A stretch of 64,000 nt of DNA from Turritopsis dohrnii (GCA_027922465.2 BQMF02000016.1:1488001-1552000); one strand, 5' to 3'. Positions 12,089 through 23,871 are shown, counted from the first letter of the stretch. The notes: generated from the letters alone by a model not told the origin. A program made the numbers and translations.

Positions 12089-13317
12089 TCCCCTATTTTT
12101 CGTTGTTTGAAATTAACGACAGCAGGAATTCTAGTTTTGAGTCGCGCCAAAACTTTTCTTTTGCTTTAGGGAAACTTTACAGACACGTAGGGTTATTTCA
12201 GCTTTAGCTAATGGTTTGGATCTTAAACAGTTTATCGAAATTGTGGAATGTATGAATAGTTCTTTCAAAAGTTTTGTGTAAGTTTCAAAATCAAAATCAA
12301 AGTCGACGGTATAATAAAATTTACAAAATTTTCAAAACATACCAAAACTTTTTAAGTCTCAGGGGTCTCAGAGCTACATTTACAACGCAGTTTTCAGAAC
12401 AATGACTGCCAAAATCGGATTCCTCGCACCCAAAAAACTTTAGAAACAATTGTGTCCGTTGCACAAAAGGCTTAGTAGTCATAAATAGTCACGTGAGCAT
12501 TCTTAAGTAATGTAGGCAGTTTTGACAAGTTATAGCTATATACTTTTTTTTCCGTTTTGATGTACATTATACGATATTCTATATTGTTCATAATTCTGTG
12601 ATTTCGCTTTTATTACGTCCAACCATAACTTCATTCCCTGAATTTTCTGCACATTGAATAAAATTTTTTATATAAACAATAACATGAAAACTATCCCGGG
12701 ATGGTTTTCATCCCCGCAAGATTGGACAACAATATCATATGATCGCAATGCAAAAACTGCCCCGGGACGATTTTCATCACGCCCTACCGGTATAGAAAAC
12801 TCCATATATAATCAGCCCCTTAGAACCAAGCCGGAGTAAAAATGGCAAGAAATGCATTGCCACTATGCATGTTATGAATAAAGTATTATATTGTGTCTTC
12901 TTGAAGGTTGTGATGTCACGTTGCTATGGAAATACAGTTTTGAAAAAAATCTTTAAATGGTAAATACCTCGAGAAAGAAAACTGGTTTTTGGAAAATTCA
13001 AAAACTAATTTTCATCACTTGGAACCCCTTCTACAAAAATACAGAAATACCAATTGTGCAGTTTTGTGCTTACTTTTCCTGAAACAGTTAAAACAAAATC
13101 TCATGGATAATGAATGACCTCCATGGTGTAACGGGCTTGTCGAAAGTTTTAACTTTCCCAAAAATCTATCACACTAAATCTCTTGCTTTTCTGTTTCTGT
13201 TTTTTGTTTACAGTAAGCATTATTTGTTTACAATAGTGTTTGTTTGTTGTTTACAATGGTTAAGTATGCTCACATATAACATACTCTTTACCTCTTGCCA
13301 AAAGATCGAACCTGTGT
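12089..13317. other. Intergenic, nothing recognised
   Basis: Includes a small local duplication (CCCGGGATGGTTTTCATC / CCCGGGACGATTTTCATC near 12695 and 12760). No exon supported. Confidence 0.45.
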
Positions 13318-13418
13318 ATCCCAGTGGGCGATGAAGAGCATTTTTATTGAAACAGTGTGTATATTTCTATAGAAATTCACTCCTTCGCAGTGATTTCAAC
13401 AAATTTGCCCATTGAGAT
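13318..13418. mobile_element. Family P MITE, copy with 5' arm deletion
   Basis: ATCCCAGTGGGCGATGAAGA, then TATTTCTATAGAAATTCAC, CCTTCGCAGTGATTTCAAC and TTTGCCCATTGAG. Confidence 0.72.
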
Positions 13419-14098
13419 GGGTCAAATATGGTATTAAATGTTAGAGTACAAGTTAATAGGGTTGATAAGTATCATGAAACAAACTGCAGAATAAAGAACG
13501 CTGCTCGAAAGTTCCTTGGCATACCAACAGTTGTTTGATTCAAAAACTCGTACGGTGTAAGCGGTACTGTTTTTAAGACTAAGGCATGTTCTACATTATG
13601 CAAATGTAATATCAAGAGATCACGACAAAGTATAATGTACACAGTAACCTCTATTTCCTAAGCTTTAGATCATGTTTAGATTAAGCTATTTTGAAAGACA
13701 ATTACAGCGGATTGATGGGATCAACTGTAGTTTTTTCTTCAGGAATCCATTCCATATAATCTTTCGAAACACTCGTCATGATTTTTCGTATCCTTATGCG
13801 AAATATCTCAATTCTCAATCGATGAAAAAAAAAGACTTCTCAATGTTCCATCAAACGTACAAGCTATTACTTCGTTTGGGTGGAAAAATTTAGTCGAATT
13901 CCTAAAATCTGTAATACTCAAGAATAGGTTAATTATACCACCGTGATCTAACTGTCACGCAGATCACTCGATTCACAAAGACTATACGCGTTGAAACCAA
14001 CGAAGTCGTTGGGTTTTATAAATATAAGAGCGTAGGAAAACGCCTTCAATATTCCATCACAATCATCCAACACCGTGTCCAAGAAAACGGGGAAATCA

Positions 14099-14232
14099 GT
14101 TATCCCACAGGGCAAAGTTATTGAAAAAATCACCGCGGAGGAGTACATTTCTATAGAATTATACACACTATTTCAATGAAAATGCTCTCTGTTGCAGTAA
14201 CTATTTGACATTTTTTGTTTTGCCTGCTGAGA
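14099..14232. mobile_element. Family P MITE, copy
   Basis: TATCCCACAGGGCAAAG, then GGAGGAGTACATTTCTATAG and TTTCAATGAAAATGCTCTC, ending TTTTGCCTGCTGAG. Confidence 0.7.
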
Positions 14233-14666
14233 TATCTGGAGTTGCAGTGTATTTAATAAATGACAAAAATAACAAAACAACAACTGAACTGAGCTTACTG
14301 TTTGAGATGAGAAACTGACATAAAAACTGTTTCATATTTGTTGTTGACCACTTCTTAACCAATCAAATAATAATTGATTACTCGAACACAGAAAAAAAAA
14401 TATCCTCTTCTTCTCAATCCGAACTCACTCTGTGAAGAGGAAAAACATATTATGAATGGATTAGCAGACAAGCTTCCGTAGTACCACCTTTTTCATTTTA
14501 AACAAGAATCTGTTTAGTATTTGCAAATTAACTTAATTCTATGCTAATCGATCATTACCATAGATATAGGATTTATGATTAACAGGGTGAAATTATTCCC
14601 TTGCTGCGAAGATCAGATGAACGGATGAAATCGAAATATCATTCTTATTGTGTGTATCATTCTTAT

Positions 14667-14696
14667 CCAACCTCGTTCCCAGGGCTTCTTATCGTG
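14667..14696. repeat. AACCTCG..CCAGGG palindromic repeat, half copy
   Basis: CCAACCTCGTTCCCAGGGCT followed by TCTTATCG; no second arm. Confidence 0.5.
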
Positions 14697-14720
14697 TGTT
14701 CAAAAACATTATTATATTAA

Positions 14721-15245
14721 CTAGTAACGCGGGTAAATATTTTTACCGAGTCTAACTTTGAAAAGGTAGTGTCAAATTCGCCTTTTTCTATGTGCGAATC
14801 CCGTGATGAAAAATAAATTCTCCGAATTGGAAACGGAAAGTGTACCCATGTTGTAGAGCTTAAAAAACTGATTAAAAAATGTATAGGATTGTTTTGCTAC
14901 GAATAACCATTGCAGAGATATCGTCGATTAAACCTTTTGATGACGTCATAGCCGCAGTACGAAATAAAATTTAGGCCTAAATATTGCGTCACCCCATTAC
15001 CCGTATCGCGGTCCCTAAAAACCATCAGTTATCCCTATTGGTTCTTGAGATATTTCTCCAAAAAGGTCACGTTCGATTGGGGATGCAATGCAATAGTTCC
15101 CCCGTGATAACACAAGTTAACCGACGTCACGCCATATTTTGTGTGAAATTATGTAGCCAATCCGCATTGTGCCTCTGCGTGGTTTTACGCACAACTAAGA
15201 AGACGTTGACCATAAATTTAAATTAAATATATCACTCTCTAAAAT
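14721..15245 (+). repeat. Dispersed repeat family D (about 500 bp), copy 1
   Basis: Shares with the three other copies, in order: TTTTTACCGAGT, CCATGTTGTAGAGCTTAAAA, AACTGAT, GATTGTTTTGCTACGA, GATGACGTCATAG, AAAATTTAGGCC, the block ATCCCTATTGGTTCTTGAGA, TTCGATTGGGGATGCAATGC and TCACTCTCTAAAATAAAAGT. No conserved protein is evident. Confidence 0.8.
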
Positions 15246-15721
15246 AAAAGTGGGATGCACAACGCGAATTATAAGATTAGCTTTAAAGTGTTATTTTTCT
15301 GTGACAGGAGGTATTCCTCAGGAAACTGCATCCGTGTGAATAACCCCTCAACAAATCCACCCTAAAAAAGATTTCCCCGAGAGAACTGCCACCCTCTAAC
15401 AACACTAGATTACTTGAATATTTTTTTCGTTTCTACTTTAAGCTCTCCTCCACAAAATTTGAATGAGTTCTATTCCCTTTTAACATTTTTTATGCAAATA
15501 TCTTTAAGAGGTTGGTCACAGTTTTTCTGTCGGACATTTCTATATTTTTTTAGGATTTTATGCCGACCGTTTCTGGAAAGCTCTCGGACATCGCCGATAT
15601 CCGGCAGTTATTTCCAACCTTGGTCACACGACACGGGTCAACCTATGTGTCCATGTCCCAATTTAACTCGAGCTAACAAAATGAACACTATGTAGGAGTG
15701 CGCTTTATTACGTGACATAAC

Positions 15722-15961
15722 AATAGACCTTTCCCGAATTTCAGTTTAAACGCTGAACTGTGACTGAGTTTCATGTCTAACTTCGTTTTCATGCGATTCA
15801 TTGTTCCAAAGATTTCATTAGTTTACAACTTAATGATAGTCTCTATTATTCTCAATTCCCATTCCGATAATTAGAAACATATTTTGATATTACAAGCGAG
15901 GTTAGACACGACAACTCGACCACAATGCATGGTTTAAACAGAAATTCGGGAAAGGTCTATT
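15722..15961. mobile_element. 240-bp MITE ending AATAGACCTTTCCCGAATTTC
   Basis: The left AATAGACCTTTCCCGAATTT and right AAATTCGGGAAAGGTCTATT ends are exact complements over about 21 bp, extending imperfectly to GTTTAAAC. No ORF. Confidence 0.75.
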
Positions 15962-16689
15962 ACCACATAACTTTAAGATTGTCCTATAACCCAGGATTGT
16001 TCTGATCTACGAGGGTAGAGACCTGGCCATTCCTTGATCTTTCAAATGATTTATAAAGGACGTTAACTTGGAAATTTACAGAGAAGGAGATCTAGTGTAA
16101 AGGTTGGTAAAATCATGTCAGCGTCGTGGAATGTTTGTAGTTTCTGATGGTTTCTAAATGGTTGACAACCTCGGACACAGACTCTCTTCCGGTTTTTACT
16201 TGCAAATGACGTTTTTTGCTTTTATTTGACTTGGTAAATCAGATTTTCAATAATGAATAATTAGTGTTATTCAAGAGGCAGTTAAGACAAATTTTGACTG
16301 ACATTTTTTATGCGAACATTCATTTTCATGGATGCCATATGCCAGATAAGACAATATTTTTACAATAATTATTATAACTAGCATGTAGATTTAGCTAGAA
16401 ATGCTCCCCACTCAAGCATTCCAATTTGTACACACATCAAGCTATACATTGCAAGCCTATACAACGGAAACAAAAACAAACAAAACCTTGTTACTTTTTG
16501 TTATCTCTTAGGCCTATGTCACACTGATGCTAATATACCTTTCAAAAAGTGTAAATAAGGCTTAAAAAGTAATATCAGAAAGTATTTGCTACAAACAAAA
16601 GAAATGTGTGAACTGAAACCATGGATACGTATTGTATAATCAAGGATTTGTTAAAGAAATTCAGTAAGACTAGCCGCCAAGGCGGCGTC
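15962..16689. other. Intergenic, nothing recognised
   Basis: No coding or repeat structure that I can define. Confidence 0.45.
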
Positions 16690-17143
16690 GTTCGCCGCCC
16701 ATGTTCAGCATGCGCTGACTTCACGAAAAATAAAATTAAGGAATTGGCAACCGAAAGTGTGCCCATGTTGTAGAGCTCGAAAAACTGATCAAAAAAATGT
16801 ATGGGATCGTTCCGCTACGATCAACCGTTACAGAGACATCATTGTTCAAAGATTTTGATGACGTCACAGACCCCTCCACAAAAAAATTAGACCCCATCGC
16901 CTGTATCGCGGACCCCAGAAAACTCAGTTATCCCTATTGGTTATTGAGATAATTTTCCCTAAACGTCGCATTCGATTAGGGTCTCAATACAATGGTTTCA
17001 CACTGACGTCGCGCACAAGAAGAGAAATAATTTATGTGTCATCTTATATTGCTGACTCCCCGATTTCTTTCGCAGTTCACATCTACCATTTTGCGTGACT
17101 TACAAACAGACAGACAGACGGAGAATCTGCTATTAATATATAG
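16690..17143 (+). repeat. Dispersed repeat family D, copy 2 with a different 3' end
   Basis: Contains CCCATGTTGTAGAGCTCGAA, GATGACGTCACAG and TATCCCTATTGGTTATTGAG. Unlike the others it ends in ACAGACAGACAGACGGAGAA and TCTGCTATTAATATATAG. The 5' side includes a GCCGCCAAGGCGGCG hairpin. Confidence 0.75.
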
Positions 17144-17374
17144 AAGCAAAAGAAAAGAAAACAAACTTTAAAAAAAAAAAAATTCAAGCGAAAAAGCCAT
17201 TAGAAATCTGCGTTTCAAACTATGATTCGAAACAAAAAATAGCCAAAGTTTGCATAAAAAAAAACAAGAAAAAAATATAAAAAGGTTTGAAGGACTGAAA
17301 GAAGGAAAAACACGAAGAACGACAATTTGTAGGCTTCTTGTATACACAGAAATCCAATGAAAATCTTTTTAAGG

Positions 17375-19136
17375 CGAGATCCGCCAAAAATCAGTGCATT
17401 GAATAAAATTTATTGAATGAAAGATTTAGAGCTAAAATATATACAAAAATAAAATGTATTGTTGGCAAAATTTCAGATTTTCAAAGTAAATTGAAAAATG
17501 TCTAAGCAATTTTAGGATATGAACTTCCTAAATAAGATAGAAAGGCAGTTACACAGACCCTAAAGCATACAGAGCTATACAAATAGGATCATCCCTCTGC
17601 AAAATAATCGTTATAGTCATAATAAATCGTCTAACAAATTGGTACGAAAAACAACTTCTAGACCAGCAACAAGGTTTTAGAACAGGAAGAGGAACTTCTG
17701 ATGGAATATTTATTGCAAAACGGATACATCAAATAACTGATAAAATGAAAAAGCCAATATATGTCCTCTTCATTGATCTTACAGCGGCATTTGATCACAT
17801 CGAAAGGAACTGGATGTTCAAGTCTATCTACCAACGATTTCACCCTAGCGCAAACAACAAATTGATTCAACTATTGGAATCACTTTATTCATACACAACA
17901 ACCGCTCTGATACAATCACCAAACGACGTATTTGAATTAATTCTGGGAGTGAGACAAGGTGGCCCCGAATCCCCTATACTATATAATCTTTATATGGACT
18001 ATGTCATGCGTATATTTGAAGAAGAATGTAAGACAAAAGAAATCAAGCATTTATACCTCGACTACCATATTCCACATACAGCAACAACACGTAACCGAAT
18101 CTCGTCTGGTATGCACGTAATCGATTGGATTGGCTATGCAGATGATATAGCGCTTGTCTGCGAGGACCCCAAAAACATGCAACGTGGTCTTAACATTCTA
18201 TCAGAAACGCTAAGCAGATTTCACCTCGAGTTGAACATACCAAAAACAAAATCAATGATTCTTAATCATCAATACCTGAATTCGAACTATCCATCTTCAA
18301 TCCTTTCCATAAATGATATCTCAATAGATAATGTATCAGTTTTCAAATATCTTGGCTGCCAAATAAAATTCGACGAGCCATTGACTGGGAATACCGAAAT
18401 CGAACTTCGCGTTGATTCCGCATTAAACAAATTCTACGAACTTGGACAGAAACTTTTAAATCGGAAAATCATGTTGAGTACTCGTGTGCAGCTTCTTAAT
18501 GTCCTTGTACGTAGTCGCTTGACATATGGCTGTCAAACATGGAACCTTACAAAACGACAAGTAAACCACATCAACGCAACGTACAATACAATGATCAGAA
18601 AAATGGTGAGAGGCGGATATCGCAGAAAAGAAGGATCGTTCAGTTACGAACTTACGAATGAAGATCTCCTACAAAAATGCAAAACAGAAAGTATCATTCA
18701 ACACATACAAAGGCAACAGCGAAACTATGTTGCACACACCATTCGTAAACCAGACACCAGCATTACAAAAAGATTGCTCTTCAACAACAACAAAGGAACG
18801 AAACAAGGTCGACAAATAACACTTTACAACACAGTCATCATAAATGAATGCATCACACCAGAAGTATTGCACCGTAACGCCCTCTCACGACTCTATTAAG
18901 AACAAATTTGTATTTGGTCGGCCAGTTAGGTTTCGACCGGTCAATATCTAATGTAATTTAGATTGATCTAATAATATATTTATATATATAATAATGAATT
19001 AGGAAAGAAACATTCTGTCTCCCACCTACGGTACCATGCTTTGACATGGGAAAAAAGCAAAGTCAGCTAATAATTGTATACCACCGTGTAACATCAACAC
19101 CAAAGTTGGAAGATGATGATGATGAAGATGAAGAAC
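17375..19136 (+). mobile_element. Truncated or internally deleted LINE copy
   Basis: It encloses the RT frame, a 3' UTR and the terminal (GAT/GAA)n tail at about 19108-19136. Sequence from about 17385 to 17520 and from about 19030 to 19080 resembles 51985-52260, which lacks the RT. That suggests the element extends upstream of the RT frame and that internally deleted relatives exist. The left boundary is uncertain. Confidence 0.6.
17541..18899 (+). CDS. LINE (non-LTR retrotransposon) reverse transcriptase, 5'-truncated
   Basis: The frame is open from the stop at 17538-17540 to the TAA at 18897-18899, about 452 codons; the first internal Met is at 17745. RT blocks occur in order: PKAYRAIQIGSSLCKI, then QQGFRTGRGTSDG, then motif A FIDLTAAFDHIE, motif B GVRQGGPESP, the catalytic motif C YADD (in GYADDIALVCED), motif D LNIPKTK and VFKYLGCQI. 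A thumb-like region with RLTYGCQTW follows. No apurinic-type endonuclease domain precedes it, so the copy lacks its 5' half and cannot be autonomous, although the RT frame itself is unbroken. A 3' UTR of about 235 bp ends in a GATGAT/GAAGAT tail. The LINE clade is not determined. Confidence 0.88.
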   Translation, partial: KGSYTDPKAYRAIQIGSSLCKIIVIVIINRLTNWYEKQLLDQQQGFRTGRGTSDGIFIAKRIHQITDKMKKPIYVLFIDLTAAFDHIERNWMFKSIYQRFHPSANNKLIQLLESLYSYTTTALIQSPNDVFELILGVRQGGPESPILYNLYMDYVMRIFEEECKTKEIKHLYLDYHIPHTATTRNRISSGMHVIDWIGYADDIALVCEDPKNMQRGLNILSETLSRFHLELNIPKTKSMILNHQYLNSNYPSSILSINDISIDNVSVFKYLGCQIKFDEPLTGNTEIELRVDSALNKFYELGQKLLNRKIMLSTRVQLLNVLVRSRLTYGCQTWNLTKRQVNHINATYNTMIRKMVRGGYRRKEGSFSYELTNEDLLQKCKTESIIQHIQRQQRNYVAHTIRKPDTSITKRLLFNNNKGTKQGRQITLYNTVIINECITPEVLHRNALSRLY

Positions 19137-19845
19137 AAAATCGGAAACTGACATTCGCCTATCTCGTGAAACTACTATGCCTCCTCGCTCGCTTACGCTC
19201 GCTGCGGGGGCAATGATACAAAACTAGAGGGGATATCAGTCTTAAAATCGTAATTTAGATACTGCCTTAGAAGCATGTAAACATTTGAAGGTCATCTATG
19301 CGTATATTGAAGTGGCAAGAGATCTGAGTTCGAGGTTGTATTTTGTGTTTTGTAACTAAACGAGTAGCATATTATACGATAGGTTCGTCCAACAAGACTC
19401 GATCATTACTAGTTTGTGGTCAAAACATTGTTATTTATGTCTGGTTTAAGCGAGCAAATTTTGCTCATTCTTTCAAGCAAACATTAGAGATTTTCAACTA
19501 TAAAGATGGCACCATCGCATCTTGTTCAGACTAACAAAATCAACACGAGAATCTCTTTTACCTTAAAATGTTCTTTTTAGTCAAATCATCACTGGTCTTC
19601 AATCCAATAAAATGTGTTTTTTTTTTTATATTATTAATATACTCAGATAACATTTCCAATTTCAGAATATTCAATGAAGAAAGACATTTTGTTTATTTAT
19701 GAGCCTTTCCATTTTTGATATTAGCATGGTATTATCATAGTTTTAACAGCTATTCGTGAATGCCTAGCAAATCGACCTATGTCATTTGGTCTACTTTGTT
19801 TTCAAAAGCATGTGTGAATAAAGACAACATGCAACAAAAAATAAC
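19137..19845. other. Intergenic, nothing recognised
   Basis: A GC-rich patch near 19172-19210 (CTCGCTCGCTTACGCTCGCT) stands out. No gene. Confidence 0.45.
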
Positions 19846-19968
19846 CCCTTGGACAAATTTGTAGAAAAATCTCTGCTATGGAGTGCATTTCCATAGAAAT
19901 ATACACACTGTTTCAATGAAAAGGCTTTCCGACGCAGTGATGTTTTGACGATTTTGACCACTAGGACT
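19846..19968. mobile_element. Family P MITE, copy
   Basis: CCCTTGGACAAATTTGTAG, GGAGTGCATTTCCATAGAAA, TTTCAATGAAAAGGC, then GACGATTTTGACCACTAGG. Confidence 0.7.
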
Positions 19969-20160
19969 CAAAGATCGTGTAAGATACCAACCTAGGTCCC
20001 AGGATTTCATAAATTTAAATAAAGAAGAAGCATCAGACCGAAGTTGTGATTCATTGCACATTTTGAGAATAGCTTCAAATAGCTTCAAAGTAGTGGTTGC
20101 GTTCAATGAAGTATTTTGAAATATAAACACCTGTTTCAGTCGTCTCCTCCTTCCCGTTAT

Positions 20161-20333
20161 GAAATTTAATTGGTTGATTGACAAAAGAACTGAAATTTAA
20201 TTGGCTGATGGACAAAAGAACTGAAATTTAATTGGTTGATGGACAAAAGAACTGAAATTTAATTGGTTGATGGACAAAAGAACTGAAATTTAATTGGCTG
20301 ATGGACAAAAGAACTGAAATTTAATTGGTTAGA
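20161..20333. repeat. 31-bp tandem array, about 5.5 copies
   Basis: Units begin at 20161, 20192, 20223, 20254, 20285 and 20316 with GAAATTTAATTGG(T/C)TGAT, then GGACAAAAGAACT. Very low divergence. Confidence 0.92.
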
Positions 20334-20888
20334 TAACAATAAGAGGACTTGGCGGACAAATAACTCAAAAATCCAAAGTCTGAAGTTTACATTATCCTAA
20401 CGTGGCATGATTTAACACCGTTGGTTTATGAGTGTCAAAGGTTCCACCCTAGTGCCCCCTTGTTCATTAATAAATAACATTAATGGAATGCTCTGTTCAT
20501 ACTGCGCGATAAAACACAATCTTTCTTTGTTACTAAAACCAAATAAAGTCACTGACGTGAAATTTGACATAACATTTTTAAAACGGAGAAGAATGCTAAA
20601 ATGAAACTTCGAAAAATTCAAATCAGAAACTTTCAAAAAAAAATTTGTCAGATCCAACCCTTTCATCTTGATCATCCAGATATCTCATTTCCGCATGTGA
20701 TTCTGTCAGTCTGTACTATTATTGCTCTTTGCGCCCCCACGTAATATTGTCACTCATTGCGCCCCCTGTATATAACGCCTCCAATATTTTATCTTTGTTT
20801 TCCCTATTGTAAATATTGTGTTTGCGGATTTATTTTCAAGTTAAAGTAATGTTAATTCTTTTAAAAAAAGGTGTGAAAAGTGTGCCTA

Positions 20889-20940
20889 AAACCTGGTTCA
20901 GACCTGACGATTACGACGATTACAAACATGAACCAGGCTT
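20889..20940. repeat. Deleted MITE of the AGCCTGGTTCA / GACGATTACGACGATTA family
   Basis: ACCTGGTTCAGACCTGACG, then ATTACGACGATTACAAA, then ATGAACCAGGCTT. This is a 52-bp remnant of the family at 61482-61646 with both ends kept and the middle lost. Confidence 0.6.
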
Positions 20941-20959
20941 TGAAAAATAAAAATACTTA

Positions 20960-21520
20960 AGGAATTCATAAAAATCATGTTTTGTTTACATAAAACTATA
21001 ATGCTATGCATTTGGGATTTACATACAACTTAGTAGAGTTGTTTGTGTATAATTCCCTAAAAAAAAATTGGAATTTCACAACGACTAAATTTTTCAAACT
21101 AAATTATGTTTGTTTTGATACAAGAAAACAATATAATTCTCCAACCTAAAACGTCGAGTTTAAAAAAAAGTCACATAAGAGATTAAAGTTTTTCGTGTAA
21201 CGGACTCATCAATGCCGTTGGTTACTATGGTTATCTTGTCATTGTTTCAAATACTGTAACCTTAAAACCACCAGCTTCTTAGTTTTCCTTATTAGGAAGA
21301 TTCGTAAAACCGACGAGCCTGTTACACGAAAAAAATAATTTACTTGTGAGAATTAAAATAATAAAAGTTACTTGAGAGATTTAAAGCCTTTTCTTGTATC
21401 AAAAGAAACATCATTACTTTGCACGCTTATTTCAAGTGTTGATGTGAAGTTTCTAATGACGTTGTAGGGAAAAATTCACGAATAACTCTACTAAGTTGTG
21501 TATAATTCCCTACAAATCTA
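20960..21520. repeat. Dispersed repeat, copy 2 (interrupted by the foldback element)
   Basis: Shares long stretches with 11513-11770, including AGATTCGTAAA..CGACGAGCCTGTT..ACGAAAAAAAT and GCACGCTTATTTCAAGTGTT through TAGGGAAAAATTCACGAA. It resumes after the foldback insertion at 22212 (TAGAAAAATAG). Confidence 0.7.
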
Positions 21521-22211
21521 CCGGGTGAGTCAAAAAAAAGTACCGTTGTTTCACAAAACGTATCTTTCGATTGACTAATTATGAAAGCTAGTGTTTTTTA
21601 TTTCTGAATAGAGGAATCCTTTACCTACATTTTGGTGTATCATTTGTCAAATTTGGTTGAGTAGAAAAAAAGTTATGGGCAAAAAACTGGAGGTGGTCCT
21701 TGTAAAAATCGCCGAAAAATGACGAAAAAATCTAAACAAAACTTCTCCAAACAAGATTTTCTGTTCTTATTGCAAACCGTATGGGATTGAAACTCATACA
21801 CGCTTCAATGTGCTAAAACTTATTTTTTTTATTCCCAATGCTTAAATTAAGTAAAAAGTTCAAACTTTTTTCAAAATTTTATCAAAACTTTACTTGATGA
21901 AGTTTTTATAAAGACTGTTTTGTAAAAAATGCCACAACTCACGTTACAACAAAGAATTTGGGTATGTATCCAGTTTCCATTTTCGAGAAGTTTTGTTCAG
22001 CTTTTTTCGTCATTTTTTGAGAATTTTTACAAGGACCACCTCCAGTTTTTTGCCCATAACTTTTTTTCTACTCAACCAAATTTGACAAATGATACACCAA
22101 AATGTAGGTAAAGGATTCCTCTATTCAGAAATAAAAAACACTAGCTTTCATAATTAGTCAATCGAAAGATACGTTTTTTGAAACAACGGTACTTTTTTTT
22201 GACTCACCCGG
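21521..22211. mobile_element. Foldback DNA transposon with about 230-bp TIRs and TA target duplication
   Basis: The ends match as inverted repeats: CCGGGTGAGTCAAAAAAAAG at 21521 and its complement ending at 22211. The match runs nearly perfectly to about 21735 and with divergence to about 21751; the right arm is about 21981-22211. TA flanks both sides. The paralogous sequence at 11740-11760 shows the same flank with a single TA and no insert. There is no coding sequence in the roughly 230-bp centre, so it is non-autonomous. TA duplication fits Tc1/mariner-type transposition. Confidence 0.85.
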
Positions 22212-22984
22212 TATAGAAAAATAGTTACTTTTTGCCGATTTTTCTTCTCTGAGTTGCCAATTCTTATCAGGTGCTTTTTGCGGTAGCATGAAAATGTAAT
22301 TGAAATCAAATTGTATGAAGAAGAACAAGTGCAGCCAGGACAAACACAAACTGAACAAGAACAAAAGAAGGGTCAAGAAGAACAAAATAACGAAAATACA
22401 CAAATGAAGAAAAAATCAGTTCTGATGATGGCGTAAGCCGAAAAGCTTTTTACTATTTTAACAATTTTGTCTTTACTAAATTATCCAAACTTTCTTTGTC
22501 ATTTTTTGTCTTGGAAATTGGTCGGCAAAAAGTGACTAAATTTTGTCCAAGTGACTAACTTTTTTTGTCGACTTTTTTTTTACTGATAAGGTATACAATA
22601 GGTAAACACCGGTTATTGAGACTAATTATAACGCGAGGTGATTTATCTTCAATGTCGTGCATCCTATAGCTACATATCAGGAATATCATATTTCTTCAAT
22701 TTCTGTTTTTACTTATGGGTATTATATCATAGAAACTAATACAAATTTGTGTGTACAAATAACATAAACAACAATAAATAAATAAAAAAAAAACAATAAA
22801 CGAATGAATTAACGATTTACCGAAATTACCAAAGACCACTTTCCACAATCTACTGATCATACAGGAATAGGTTGCTATAGCATCAAGGATACCAAGTTGT
22901 CTGTAACTAACAGCAAGCCAGATATTTTACATTTCAATTTCATCTCAATTATTTATAAGTTAAAAGTACAGCTGTCAACATATT

Positions 22985-23290
22985 ATTCATTAAAATTTCG
23001 AAGCGACGTGCTTCCTTTCAGATCAACTTGAACTCAGGGTTATTGTCATTTCTTTGCCGCTATCCGTATATCGAAAAGGCAAAAGACCCTGGGTTCGGCA
23101 TTGCCTTATAGATCAGACTTAACCACAAATTTTATACCATTATTTTTCGAAGCGACGTGCTTTCTTTCAGATCAACTTCGGCCCCAGGGTCTTTTGCCAT
23201 TTCTTTGCCGCTATCCGTATATCGAAAAGGCAAAAGACCCTGGGTTCGAGGTTGCCTTATAGATCAGATTAACCGAAAATTTTATACAAT
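22985..23290. repeat. Tandem duplication (about 155-bp unit) carrying the palindromic CCCAGGGTC repeat
   Basis: Two units start AAAATTTCGAAGCGACGTGC and TTTTTCGAAGCGACGTGC. Each contains TTTGCCGCTATCCGTATATC, GAAAAGGCAAAAGACCCTGG and TTGCCTTATAGATCAGA. In the second unit the arms CCCAGGGTCTTTTGCC and GGCAAAAGACCCTGGG pair perfectly. Confidence 0.8.
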
Positions 23291-23529
23291 TATTTTTTGG
23301 AAGGCGTCCTCTTAAATCTGATTACACTTGATGTTTTTTCTAGCCCTCCTCAATTTTTACATTGTCTGGTAATACTAATGATACCAGACTTTTTTACATA
23401 TCTCTGGTCCCAATGACTGTTACATACGTAAAAAGGTGTTTTATAATTTCTTCATATAATTTTCTTGCTGGTCGGTCATTCATGGTGTGATAATCAATCC
23501 GGTAAAGATGATGTTGACATGCTTCTTAA

Positions 23530-23822
23530 GGGTTGTTCATATCGAGGTGGGCTGGTGGGATCTCGCTATTTTTAAGAAACGCATGAAAAAAATAAAACGC
23601 GAGCCAGCACGCTTTGCCAAGATCTCGCTTGTTTTTACCGAGATCGCGGCTAGGAAGGGAAGAAAAGCCCGGCAAAATCACGTGGTGTGTACAAATTTTA
23701 GCCCAGTTGAGCGGGATGAAAATTTTCATATGAACATGGGGTAAAAAATCACACCAGTCAACCCAGTCTGGTCGAGAAAACCCAGTCAACCCAGAACAGT
23801 CCACCTCCATATGAGCAGGCGC
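23530..23822. mobile_element. 293-bp TIR element, TAA duplication
   Basis: The left end GGGTTGTTCATATCGAGGTG pairs imperfectly with the right end (complement GCGCCTGCTCATATGGAGGT). TAA lies at 23527-23529 and 23823-23825. The interior shares the GAGCCAGC/GATCTCG motif style of 48778-49209, so they may be related. The 85-94 aa frames over it are not genes. Confidence 0.72.
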
Positions 23823-23871
23823 TAAAGCACTATCTAAATGATGATCTCAAGATTGATATTCCCTCTAGTTT

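Noticed and set aside
17658..18872. Minus-strand frames of 67-70 aa
   Set aside because: Antisense to the LINE reverse transcriptase.
22158..22403. 81-aa Phe/Leu-rich frame
   Set aside because: Starts in the transposon arm and is low-complexity; no gene features.
23487..23810. 85- and 94-aa overlapping frames
   Set aside because: Both fall in a TIR element; coding on both strands at once is typical of repeat shadows.
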